64,000 nucleotides of DNA from assembly GCA_050299435.1 (NCBI GenBank), contig JBNKVX010000003.1:1-64000 (forward strand), in the 5' to 3' direction. Both the position numbers and the translations under genes were made by a program. Positions 9,186-17,449 of the stretch are shown here, one piece after another. The stretch comes from 1162T-S-0a-05 sp050299435. Its GTDB lineage: Bacteria > Pseudomonadota > Gammaproteobacteria > Pseudomonadales > Cellvibrionaceae. The notes below the pieces were generated by a model. It worked only from the letters and a program-made list of their open reading frames with translations. It was not told the DNA's origin and searched no databases. Numbering within the stretch: the stretch's first letter is position 1; the number at the start of each line of letters is the position of its first letter.

Positions 9186-10256
9186 TCACAGACCCGGCTG
9201 CGGATCTTTAATTGCATAATGAGTGAAAGGGGTCGCGAGACTTACCCCCATTCTTTCTGAGGTAGATAAAATCAGTTCGCGAAAATCGCGACGAATATTG
9301 ATTATTTGATCCACTTTTTTAATGTGAAATAAAATCCCCCAGGAAACCGCATGGTCACCTGTTTCCAATACTTTTATTTCCGGTGGGAATTGGGCTTCGA
9401 GGGGAATGCCTTGTTTGCAAGCTTCGTCGAAAGCCTGATTAAACATGAGCTTGATTGAATCGATGGGAGTGTCGTATCCAATATTAAAGCTCAAACACTC
9501 TCGTAAACCTTTTGCTGAAGCAAACTTTGATAAATTGTGTATTACCTTATCACGCACATGTGCGTTGCGAATCATAACTCTGTGGTTGTTGGAGATATTC
9601 AAAATTTCAGTGTGGAAAAGTTTGGTTTTATACACTCTTCCCAAAATTCCTCCTTCCATATCTACAATATCCCCCTCCTCAAACATGTCGGAATTGAGAA
9701 TAATCAATCCGCTAATTATATCGGGTGCCCAGGATGCTTGAGTCAAGCCTAGCATGACACCTAAAACACCAATTACACCTCCGGCTTCAAGCAGAGAGTC
9801 AAAACCTAATTGATGAATAATGGCGATTACTGCAACTATCGTTACAATAATTGCGGTTAAGATGCTGAACAATCGACTTTGATAAGTTTCAATATAAACG
9901 CGGCTTCCACCAATCTCACGAACTTTTCCGTACCACTTATGGATGTAATATTGAGAGAGATAGTTGAATAAATATGCGATATACAAAATAGCCAGTATGC
10001 CCAGAATTTTTAGCCCTTGTGAGCCGTCACCTGCGGGCAAATATAAATATTGATAGCCATACACCAGAATAATAATAATGTTCAGGCCGCGAAGGAGAAG
10101 CAGTCTGAATTTAAAGGTGCTTTCGGCAATGGTTGCTGACGTAATGCGTTTTAGTAGCGGTTTGGCAAAGATAATTAAGATGCAATTTACAGCCAGCACA
10201 CTATAATCAAGAGCGGAGAGTGAAGAGACAAAGTCTTTTAGAAGCTCGACATCCAT
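9186..10256 (-). CDS. MscS family mechanosensitive ion channel
   Basis: A 356-residue inner-membrane protein with about four to five N-terminal hydrophobic helices, then a pore-like helix rich in Gly and Ala (LLEAGGVIGVLGVMLGLTQASW) and the MscS beta domain (IISGLIILNSDMFEEGDIVDMEGG). MscS channels release solutes on hypo-osmotic shock. The ATG at 10256 gives a natural periplasmic N-terminus. The stop abuts feoB tail to tail (TGATCA spans both stops). The physiological trigger is inferred from the family. Confidence 0.88.
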   Translation of the reverse strand: MDVELLKDFVSSLSALDYSVLAVNCILIIFAKPLLKRITSATIAESTFKFRLLLLRGLNIIIILVYGYQYLYLPAGDGSQGLKILGILAILYIAYLFNYLSQYYIHKWYGKVREIGGSRVYIETYQSRLFSILTAIIVTIVAVIAIIHQLGFDSLLEAGGVIGVLGVMLGLTQASWAPDIISGLIILNSDMFEEGDIVDMEGGILGRVYKTKLFHTEILNISNNHRVMIRNAHVRDKVIHNLSKFASAKGLRECLSFNIGYDTPIDSIKLMFNQAFDEACKQGIPLEAQFPPEIKVLETGDHAVSWGILFHIKKVDQIINIRRDFRELILSTSERMGVSLATPFTHYAIKDPQPGL

Positions 10257-10299
10257 AGGACTTATTACATCATTTTATTTTGTGAGTTTACAGTTTAGC

Positions 10300-11277
10300 A
10301 TGAGCGAGCTCATTTCCCACCCCTTCGATGTGCTTAAGCTGCGCAAGCAAATTGCTGAACTTGATGGGCAAGCAATCAAAGCCTGTGACGGTGTCGCGAC
10401 ACCCTTAAGTGATTACTTATCATATTATGGATATCAGCAAACCATAGCGCTGGCAACAGATCAATTCTTTATAGATAGCCTGATTCAGGGTGAAATAAAA
10501 AGCTTTGTTTATATCTGGCTCAGAGAGCATGCAAAAGGCACTGTCATCGTTGCGCCCGGCCTATTTGATCATGTGGGCATTTATCAAAAGTTTATTGCAT
10601 ATTTGCTGTCAGAAAATTTCAGTGTTTTGGCAATTGATATGCCTGGACACGGTTTAAGTGAAGGTGAGCGTGCTGAGATTGGTGACTTTTCGGAATACGT
10701 TACTATTATCGATGCCTGTTTGGAAAAATTTCAGCAATTAATATCTTTTGATAAATTAATAATGCTTGGGCAGAGTACGGGGGGTGCAGCAGTCGCACAT
10801 TACCTGCTAAGCGGGAAGTTTAATAATCGCGTTAGCGCGGCAATTTTATTGGCGCCATTGTTACGACCAACAAATTGGGCTTATGTTAATTCGGCATGGC
10901 TGCTTGCTCATTACTTTATTAAGCGCGTTCCCCGTCGATTTGCTGTAAATTCTAATGATGAACATTTTCTTGAATTTCTTGAAAATAGAGATTGCTTGCA
11001 ACCCAAACATATTTCTTTACGCTGGGTGGGCGCTATGCGTGAATGGATTAAAACTTTCCCTAAATTTGCTGTAAACGCAACACCTATTCTAATTTTACAA
11101 GGCGATGACGATGGCACCGTAGATTGGAAATATAACTTGCCCATCTTTGAGTCTAAATTCTGTAACGCACAAGTAAAAATAATTACGGGTGCGCGACATC
11201 ATCTTGTGAATGAAGCGAAAAATCACTTTAATGAAGTTAAATTAGCAGTGTCTGAATTTTTATCGAGCTTAAAATAA
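10300..11277 (+). CDS. Alpha/beta hydrolase, monoacylglycerol lipase-like
   Basis: A 325-residue cytoplasmic alpha/beta hydrolase resembling the lysophospholipase/monoglyceride lipase group. It shows VIVAPGLFDHVGIY around the oxyanion strand, IDMPGHGLSEG, the nucleophile elbow GQSTG (Ser about 159), an acidic segment LQGDDDGTVDW, and a C-terminal histidine in GARHHLV. The ATG at 10300 is preferred; an in-frame GTG at 10282 would add six residues. The last nine bases overlap the end of convergent serA. The true substrate is unknown. Confidence 0.82.
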   Translation: MSELISHPFDVLKLRKQIAELDGQAIKACDGVATPLSDYLSYYGYQQTIALATDQFFIDSLIQGEIKSFVYIWLREHAKGTVIVAPGLFDHVGIYQKFIAYLLSENFSVLAIDMPGHGLSEGERAEIGDFSEYVTIIDACLEKFQQLISFDKLIMLGQSTGGAAVAHYLLSGKFNNRVSAAILLAPLLRPTNWAYVNSAWLLAHYFIKRVPRRFAVNSNDEHFLEFLENRDCLQPKHISLRWVGAMREWIKTFPKFAVNATPILILQGDDDGTVDWKYNLPIFESKFCNAQVKIITGARHHLVNEAKNHFNEVKLAVSEFLSSLK

Positions 11278-12504
11278 CACGCGACAGCGCACAGTACCTT
11301 CCACCGATTTCAGTTGTTGCAGCGCTAGCTCACTGTAATCTGAATCAACATCTATCACTACGTAACCGACTTTGGCATTTGTCTGCAAATATTGACTGGC
11401 GATATTGATGTTGTTTTCCGAAAAAATTCTGTTGATGGCAGTCATTACGCCGGGAACATTGTTATGTACGTGCAACAGGCGGTGCACATTTTTATGAGCA
11501 GGTAAGGCAACCTCGGGGAAATTTACAGACGAAATTGTTGTGCCGTTGTCCGAATATTTAATGAGTTTTTCTGCTACTTCAACACCGATGTTTTCTTGGG
11601 CTTCCATGGTCGAGCCGCCAATATGTGGGGTAAGTATTACATTATCAAATTGTCGAAGTGGACTGGTAAATTCCTCGTCATTGCCCTTGGGTTCAATGGG
11701 AAAAACATCAATAGCTGCGCCGGCCAAGTGTTTGTTTTTGATTGCTTTAGATAGCGCCTCAATGTCGACAACAGTACCGCGTGAAGCATTTAATAAGATC
11801 GCTCCTTTTTTCATGCTGGTCAGTTCTTTTTCGCCAATCATATTGCGAGTCGCGGGATTTTCCGGCACATGCAAACTAACAACATCTGCAAGACTTAATA
11901 ATTCATTGAGAGTTTTGCAGGCGGCAGCGTTGCCCATGGGTAATTTGCTAATGGCATCATAAAAAAAGACTTTCATGCCGAGTGATTCAGCTAACACGCT
12001 GACTTGAGAGCCGATGGAGCCGTACCCGACTATGCCGAGGGTTTTTCCACGAATTTCAAAAGAACCTGTAGCAGATTTAAGCCATTCACCGCGATGGCAG
12101 CCTGCATTTTTGGCTGGAATATCTCTTAAAAGAAGAATAGCTTCCGCTATGACCAACTCTGCAACGCTGCGCGTGTTGGAAAAGGGCGCGTTAAATACTG
12201 CTACACCTAACTCCTGCGCAGCTTGTAAGTCCACTTGATTCGTGCCAATACAGAAACAACCAACGGCGACAAGTTTATTTGTTTTCTCCAGCACTTCGCG
12301 ATTTAGTTGGGTTCGCGATCGAATGCCAACAAAATGGGCATCCTTGATTGTTTCGATGAGTTCGTTACTACTTAAAGCCGTTTTTAAATAGACAATGTTG
12401 CTATAGCCGGCGTTTTTTAAACTGTCGACGGCGCTTTGATGCACGCCCTCCAAAAGGACAAATTTTATCTTCTCTTTTTCTAGCGATGTTTGTGCAACAC
12501 TCAT
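11269..12504 (-). CDS. serA: D-3-phosphoglycerate dehydrogenase
   Basis: NAD-dependent oxidation of 3-phosphoglycerate to 3-phosphohydroxypyruvate, the first step of serine synthesis. The 411-residue protein has the Rossmann motif GIVGYGSIGSQV, the catalytic set around SLHVPENPATRNMIG, NASRGTVVD and LTPHIGGST (general-base His), and a C-terminal ACT domain (NNVPGVMTAINRIFSE) for serine feedback. Its ATG lies in an ATGA overlap with the rpiA stop, so rpiA and serA are translationally coupled. Confidence 0.96.
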   Translation of the reverse strand: MSVAQTSLEKEKIKFVLLEGVHQSAVDSLKNAGYSNIVYLKTALSSNELIETIKDAHFVGIRSRTQLNREVLEKTNKLVAVGCFCIGTNQVDLQAAQELGVAVFNAPFSNTRSVAELVIAEAILLLRDIPAKNAGCHRGEWLKSATGSFEIRGKTLGIVGYGSIGSQVSVLAESLGMKVFFYDAISKLPMGNAAACKTLNELLSLADVVSLHVPENPATRNMIGEKELTSMKKGAILLNASRGTVVDIEALSKAIKNKHLAGAAIDVFPIEPKGNDEEFTSPLRQFDNVILTPHIGGSTMEAQENIGVEVAEKLIKYSDNGTTISSVNFPEVALPAHKNVHRLLHVHNNVPGVMTAINRIFSENNINIASQYLQTNAKVGYVVIDVDSDYSELALQQLKSVEGTVRCRVLF

Positions 12505-13172
12505 ACTTCTTTAACCTCTACACCTTTTTGCGTGCCCAAAAACAAAATATCTGCTGGTCTGGCAGCGAACAATCCATTGCTGACGACACCGGTAATTTGG
12601 TTGAGTTGATTTTCCAGCAGAATTGCGTCTTGAATTTTTAAGCCGTGAATATCCAGTATTTCATTTCCATTGTCTGTGACAAATCCATTTCGACGAATGG
12701 GTTTGCCGCCGAGTAAGCTTATTTCGCGTGAAACGTGTGCGCGTGCCATGGGTATAACTTCTACCGGCAGTGGAAAATAACCGAGCGTATCAACCCATTT
12801 GCTCTCGTCTACAATGCAAATAAAGGTCTCGGAGCAAGCAGCTACAATTTTTTCCCGCGTTAAAGCTCCGCCACCGCCTTTTATCAGTTGAAGCTTTTTA
12901 TTAGATTCATCTGCACCGTCAATATAAAATCCCAAAACTTCCACGCTGTTTAGTTCGTAAACGCTTATGCCCACCTCTTCAAGGCGATCTGAAGAGGACG
13001 TTGAGCTGGAAACAGCGCCTTCAAACTTGTCTTTATGCTGTGCAAGTAATTCGATAAAGATATTGGTTGTGGATCCAGTGCCAATGCCAATAATGGAATC
13101 TGCTTCAAGTTTTGGAACAATATAGTCTAGAGCCGCTTGTGCGACTGATCTTTTAAGCTCGTCGGAGGTCAT
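12501..13172 (-). CDS. rpiA: Ribose-5-phosphate isomerase A
   Basis: Interconverts ribose 5-phosphate and ribulose 5-phosphate in the pentose phosphate pathway. The ATG at 13172 (MTSDELK) gives 223 residues, the normal RpiA length; the reading frame is open for 40 more codons upstream but that part is not family-like. Visible motifs are GIGTGSTTNIF near the N-terminus, the substrate loop DGADESNK, and KGGGGALTREKI with the catalytic Glu/Lys region. The gene is divergent from ilvA and overlaps serA by four bases. Confidence 0.96.
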   Translation of the reverse strand: MTSDELKRSVAQAALDYIVPKLEADSIIGIGTGSTTNIFIELLAQHKDKFEGAVSSSTSSSDRLEEVGISVYELNSVEVLGFYIDGADESNKKLQLIKGGGGALTREKIVAACSETFICIVDESKWVDTLGYFPLPVEVIPMARAHVSREISLLGGKPIRRNGFVTDNGNEILDIHGLKIQDAILLENQLNQITGVVSNGLFAARPADILFLGTQKGVEVKEV

Positions 13173-13281
13173 GTTTGGGTCGATTGCGTAAAAAGCCGGT
13201 ATTTTACGCCGATTTGTCGTGCATCGAAATATGCAATATGCTCGGATTTCGAAATGAGAGGTAAATAATGTCGGAGGCTCT

Positions 13282-14796
13282 ATGCCACACACCTATCTAA
13301 AGCGCATTCTGGACGCTCGTATCTATGATCTGGCGGAAGAAAGCCCTCTGGATGAAGCGCCACTCATTTCGCGCCGATTAAATAATCAGATTTGGCTAAA
13401 GCGAGAAGATTTACAGCCTGTATTTTCTTTTAAAATCCGCGGCGCCTACAACAAGCTTCGACTCTTAACAGACGAACAAAGAAAGCGCGGTGTGATAGCC
13501 GCGTCTGCTGGCAATCATGCCCAGGGTTTGGCAATGGCGGCCAGGCATCTCAAAATTAAAGCAACAATTGTGATGCCGACCACTACAGCACAAATTAAAG
13601 CGGATGCGGTGCAGCGTTTTGGCGCGAAGGTGGTGTTAAAGGGTGATACTTACGACGAAGCTGCAGAACATGCACAAAAAATATTACTACAGAAAAAGCT
13701 TATTTATATTCCTCCCTATGACGATGCTGATGTGATTGCGGGGCAAGGGACTGTTGCGATGGAGGTATTGCGACAACATCCGCAGCAGCTCGATGCGATA
13801 TTCATTCCGGTTGGCGGGGGAGGCCTGTGTGCCGGTATGGCAGCATACATAAAAAGTGTGCGACCGGAAATAAAAGTGATTGCAGTTGAGGCTGAGGAGT
13901 CCGCTTGTTTAAAAGCGGCCATGGATGCAGGAAGAAGAATCACATTGTCTCAAGTGGGTATCTTTGCTGACGGTGTGGCCGTCGCGAAAATAGGAAAAGA
14001 AAATTGGCGATTACTCAAGAATACTGTTGACGCGGTGGTAACGGTATCGACAGACGAAATCTGTGCGGGAATTAAAGATATTTTTGAAGATACGCGCTCA
14101 ATTGCTGAACCTGCTGGCGCATTGGCGCTTGCGGGTTTAAAAAAATACTGTATAGAACAGGATTGGAGCCAAAAAAGTTTGATAGCAATCGTAAGTGGAG
14201 CCAATACAAATTTTGATCGCTTGCGTTATATTTCTGAGCGCACGGAAATAGGTGAAAAACGTGAAGCAATTTTCGCGGTTAACATACCGGAGAAGCCGGG
14301 GAGTTATAAGAGATTCTGTGGATTATTAGGTAAGCGTGCAATCACAGAATTTAATTACCGTTATGCCAACAATAGTAAGGCCTTGATTTTTGTGGGTTTA
14401 AAAATGCAAGCTCAAAGTCAGGATAGGGCGCAGATTGTTAGCAAACTTGAAAGACACGGCTATGAAGTGATTGATATGACGGACAATGAAATGGCCAAAA
14501 TGCATATTCGTCATATGGTAGGTGGGCATGCGCCAAACATGGATAATGAAGTGCTCTATCGCTTTGAGTTTCCTGAGCGTCCTGGTGCGATATTGGCGTT
14601 CTTAACCAGGCTTGCAGGCAATTGGAATATTTCTTTGTTCCATTACCGAAATCACGGGTCCGCTTTTGGGCGTGTGCTGGTAGGTATGCAAATACCAAAA
14701 GAAGAGCGTTCAAGTTTTGAATCCTTATTGCGAGAGCTTAACTATAACTTTTGGAACGAAAGTGATAATCCAGCCTATTTGCATTTTCTTGCTTAG
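13282..14796 (+). CDS. ilvA: Threonine ammonia-lyase, biosynthetic
   Basis: PLP-dependent deamination of threonine to 2-oxobutanoate, the entry to isoleucine synthesis. The PLP lysine sits in SFKIRGAYNK (Lys about 51); ASAGNHAQG and VGGGGLCAG are the cofactor-binding loops. The C-terminal third holds two ACT-like regulatory domains (FAVNIPEKPGSYKRFC and YRFEFPERPGAILAFL), marking the long allosteric form of 504 residues rather than the short catabolic one. The ATG at 13282 is 109 bases from the divergent rpiA start. Confidence 0.96.
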   Translation: MPHTYLKRILDARIYDLAEESPLDEAPLISRRLNNQIWLKREDLQPVFSFKIRGAYNKLRLLTDEQRKRGVIAASAGNHAQGLAMAARHLKIKATIVMPTTTAQIKADAVQRFGAKVVLKGDTYDEAAEHAQKILLQKKLIYIPPYDDADVIAGQGTVAMEVLRQHPQQLDAIFIPVGGGGLCAGMAAYIKSVRPEIKVIAVEAEESACLKAAMDAGRRITLSQVGIFADGVAVAKIGKENWRLLKNTVDAVVTVSTDEICAGIKDIFEDTRSIAEPAGALALAGLKKYCIEQDWSQKSLIAIVSGANTNFDRLRYISERTEIGEKREAIFAVNIPEKPGSYKRFCGLLGKRAITEFNYRYANNSKALIFVGLKMQAQSQDRAQIVSKLERHGYEVIDMTDNEMAKMHIRHMVGGHAPNMDNEVLYRFEFPERPGAILAFLTRLAGNWNISLFHYRNHGSAFGRVLVGMQIPKEERSSFESLLRELNYNFWNESDNPAYLHFLA

Positions 14797-14818
14797 ATTT
14801 TGAAGGAGAAAACCTGGC

Positions 14819-15595
14819 ATGACTAAAACGATTGTTATTACGGGAGCGTCTTCAGGATTTGGCGCAGCGGCGGCAAAGCGCTTTGCGCAAGATAAAGTAA
14901 AAATGATTCTGCTTGCGCGCAGACAATCTCGATTGGAGGAAATCGCTAAACAAGTGACGAGTCAAAACTCAGAATGTGAGTGCTTGGTATTACCAATGGA
15001 TTTACAAAAAGATTCGGATTTGGATCAATTTCTAGAGCGAGTGCCCGAAGAGTTTCGAGCTATTGACGTGTTAGTCAATAATGCAGGTTTAGCTTTGGGG
15101 TTGAAAGGCGCCTGGGAGTGCGATCTCGATGACTGGGATCAAATGATCAACACCAATTGCCGAGCCCTTGTACGCCTAACTCGAAAAGTATTACCCATCA
15201 TGGTGAATCAAAATCGCGGTCATATTATCAATTTGGGTTCGGTGGCAGGAAATTGGCCTTATCCTGGTGGTAATGTTTATGGCGCGACTAAAGCTTTTGT
15301 CCAGCAGTTCTCGCGAAACCTGCGCTGTGATTTGGTGGGCAAGAAAATACGGGTTACCAATATTGAACCCGGAATGGCGGATACAGAATTTTCCTTGGTG
15401 AGATTTTCTGGCGATAAATCGAAAGCGGATAAAGTGTATGAGGGGACACAGGCGCTGCGTGCGGAAGACGTTGCGGAAACAATTTATTGGGCGGCGTCGT
15501 TACCTGAGCATGTAAACATCAATACCCTGGAAGTGATGCCAACCTGCCAGGCTTGGGCGCCTTTCGCCGTAGATAGAACGATGGCGTCGAATTAA
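14819..15595 (+). CDS. SDR oxidoreductase, YdfG-like
   Basis: A 258-residue short-chain dehydrogenase similar to YdfG, an NADP-dependent 3-hydroxy acid/serine dehydrogenase. It has the GASSGFG nucleotide loop at residues 9-15, an ARR segment after strand two consistent with NADP, NNAG near residue 90, and the YGATK active site (Tyr about 154, Lys about 158). A clear GAAGGAG precedes the ATG. It follows ilvA by 22 bases and may share its transcript. Substrate assignment is by similarity only. Confidence 0.86.
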   Translation: MTKTIVITGASSGFGAAAAKRFAQDKVKMILLARRQSRLEEIAKQVTSQNSECECLVLPMDLQKDSDLDQFLERVPEEFRAIDVLVNNAGLALGLKGAWECDLDDWDQMINTNCRALVRLTRKVLPIMVNQNRGHIINLGSVAGNWPYPGGNVYGATKAFVQQFSRNLRCDLVGKKIRVTNIEPGMADTEFSLVRFSGDKSKADKVYEGTQALRAEDVAETIYWAASLPEHVNINTLEVMPTCQAWAPFAVDRTMASN

Positions 15596-15602
15596 CGCCA
15601 TC
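15580..15602. terminator. Hairpin at the end of the ydfG-like gene
   Basis: GATGGCGT at 15580-15587 pairs with ACGCCATC at 15595-15602 around a 7-base loop, spanning the SDR stop codon. It lacks a convincing T-run on either strand. It may still act as a weak or 3'-protecting structure between the two convergent genes. Confidence 0.35.
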
Positions 15603-15619
15603 ATTAATATGAATCAAAT

Positions 15620-16381
15620 TTAGAATCTGAAACCACCGCTTAAGGCAATAACATCTTGGGTATCATTATCTCTAAATGAAATTCCGGCATAAGCAGTCTC
15701 CGTAAAAAAATGAGTTGCATGAATTTCGGTAGAGCTGGAATTACTGTAGTTGCTAAAATCATAGTTGCTATAAGAAAAGCCTATCCCTGTGCGTTGATTG
15801 AAATAGTAGTCTGCGCCGGCATAAGCGCTGTGCCCATCGCCATCAACATCTACAAAGCCGGCCCGAAAAACCAGACTATTGTCAGCAAAGAGAGGCATGT
15901 AGTATTTAGCGTCTAAATTGGTCTCATAATCTAAGTCATCAATGTATTTAGTAGTGACTAGCAAGCCCTCTACTGGGGTTAAACCAAAATAATAGATTGT
16001 GGTTGAATCATCAAGGTCAACACCATTCGGTAGTTCTTGAGTCTGATAACCTACTCTAAGATAAAAAATTGAATTTGGTATATAAATTTCGGCGCTCAAG
16101 CTAGTCGAATCAACAACCAGGTCGTCCGAAATATCATTCGTTTTTGATATTGAAATATTTGAAGATTTGCTGAGGTAGCCAGCTTCCGCAAGTGGTCCGT
16201 GAGAGGTATTCACAGCTTTAAAGTGATACCGTATACCTGCTGAAAGAATAGTACCGTCGGTGTTTAGGCTATCTAAGTCATTTTTTGTTAGCACTCCTTC
16301 CACATCAAACTGATAATCTTCAGCGAAGGAAAAAGTTGAAAAGCTTGCGGCAAATGCAAGGGGTAAGAAAAAATTCTTCAT
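15620..16381 (-). CDS. Putative outer-membrane beta-barrel protein (porin-like), copy 2
   Basis: A 253-residue protein with an N-terminal signal peptide (about MKNFFLPLAFAASFSTFSFA) and a mature chain starting EDYQFDVEGV. It shows alternating hydrophobic strands and ends in the GGFRF pattern with a terminal Phe, typical of outer-membrane barrels. The segment GPLAEAGYL and the strand YYFNQRTGIGF are shared with the upstream paralogue at 16587-17318, so this is a tandem duplication. It resembles the small 'putative porin' family seen in marine gammaproteobacteria. No transport substrate can be assigned. Confidence 0.75.
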   Translation of the reverse strand: MKNFFLPLAFAASFSTFSFAEDYQFDVEGVLTKNDLDSLNTDGTILSAGIRYHFKAVNTSHGPLAEAGYLSKSSNISISKTNDISDDLVVDSTSLSAEIYIPNSIFYLRVGYQTQELPNGVDLDDSTTIYYFGLTPVEGLLVTTKYIDDLDYETNLDAKYYMPLFADNSLVFRAGFVDVDGDGHSAYAGADYYFNQRTGIGFSYSNYDFSNYSNSSSTEIHATHFFTETAYAGISFRDNDTQDVIALSGGFRF

Positions 16382-16410
16382 TTAGATGCTCCTGAGCTAT
16401 ACAGAGTATG

Positions 16411-16434
16411 CGCTGCAGCTATCGTGCTGCAGCG
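16411..16434 (-). promoter_or_regulatory. Leader hairpin of porin-like copy 2
   Basis: CGCTGCAGC and GCTGCAGCG form a perfect 9-bp stem with a 6-base loop, 30 bases upstream of the ATG and just above the Shine-Dalgarno AGGAGC. The same stem recurs before the paralogue with a different loop. This suggests an mRNA leader structure or a palindromic operator. Confidence 0.5.
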
Positions 16435-16586
16435 ACAGGAGCCATTATCAGTATTTAAACTGAATTGAATCTGAATAAATGTGGAGAAACCTGAACAAAA
16501 CTTCGGAACTAAATTATTTTAGAGCCAACTACTATTAGAAAATAGAACTTTGGTCTCAAGTAGAGACCAAAGTCCCAGTTTGAAAT

Positions 16587-17318
16587 TTAAAATCTAAACC
16601 CACCTGTTAATGCAATAACATTTTGATTGTCGGTATCGGTAAAAGAAATACCTGCATATGCGTCTTCCATAAAGAAGTGTGTAGCATGAATTTCAGTTTG
16701 ACTAAAGTCGTCATTGTCACTCAAGTTAAAACCTATGCCTGTGCGTTGATTAAAATAATAATCTGCACCAACAGTCAAAGTATTCCCAAAATCATCGCTG
16801 TCTTCTAGTCCACCACGAAAAACCATGCTGTTGTCTGCTGTAAGTGGTAGATAGTATTTTGCATTAATGTTGGCTTGATAGTCAGTATCGTCGTTGTAGT
16901 AAGTCGTTAGCAGTAATCCATCAATAGGTGTTAGACCAAAATGTAAAGTGGTTGTCGAGTCATCGCCACCGTCAAATATTGCGTGGTCGGCTTTTAAATA
17001 AAACATAGTGTTAGGAATGTAGATTTCGCCACTAAGTATAGTGACGTCCACGTCTGCATCCCCTGAAATGTCGGTCATTTGTAATGCAGATATATTGGAG
17101 GATTTATTCAGATAGCCAGCTTCCGCAAGTGGGCCTTGCGAGGTGTCTACGCCTTTAAAGTGATACTGTATCCCAGCGGCAATTACAGTACTGTCGACAT
17201 TCAGATTGTCGAGATCTTCTTTCGCGATAACTCCAGCCACATCAAACTGATAGTCCTCAGCAAAGGAAATAGTTGAAAAACATGCTGTTAAAGCTAAAGG
17301 TAAGAAATATTTTTTCAT
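16587..17318 (-). CDS. Putative outer-membrane beta-barrel protein (porin-like), copy 1
   Basis: A 243-residue paralogue of the gene immediately downstream. The signal peptide is about MKKYFLPLALTACFSTISFA, the mature chain starts EDYQFDVAGV, and it ends IALTGGFRF. Conserved strands include GPLAEAGYLNKSSNIS, IYIPNTMFYL and YYFNQRTGIGF; the copies differ mainly in acidic loops (for example DGGDDSTT), as expected for surface or periplasmic turns. A GH9 lipoprotein lies 131 bases upstream on the same strand, so a role in carbohydrate uptake is possible but unproven. Confidence 0.75.
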   Translation of the reverse strand: MKKYFLPLALTACFSTISFAEDYQFDVAGVIAKEDLDNLNVDSTVIAAGIQYHFKGVDTSQGPLAEAGYLNKSSNISALQMTDISGDADVDVTILSGEIYIPNTMFYLKADHAIFDGGDDSTTTLHFGLTPIDGLLLTTYYNDDTDYQANINAKYYLPLTADNSMVFRGGLEDSDDFGNTLTVGADYYFNQRTGIGFNLSDNDDFSQTEIHATHFFMEDAYAGISFTDTDNQNVIALTGGFRF

Positions 17319-17348
17319 TTGGAAGCTCCTAAGCTACATAAATTATGT

Positions 17349-17370
17349 GCTGCAGCGACCTTGCTGCAGC
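17349..17370 (-). promoter_or_regulatory. Leader hairpin of porin-like copy 1
   Basis: GCTGCAGC is repeated as a perfect 8-bp self-complementary stem around the loop GACCTT, 31 bases upstream of the start codon. The surrounding leader, from the Shine-Dalgarno through ATTATCAGTATTT and AACTGAATTGAATC, is nearly identical to that of copy 2. Stem conserved with loop changed fits a selected structure. Confidence 0.5.
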
Positions 17371-17449
17371 GACAGGAGCTATTATCAGTATTTCAACTGA
17401 ATTGAATCTGAATAATATGTAGAAACCCGAACAATACCAGTGAGTAAAT

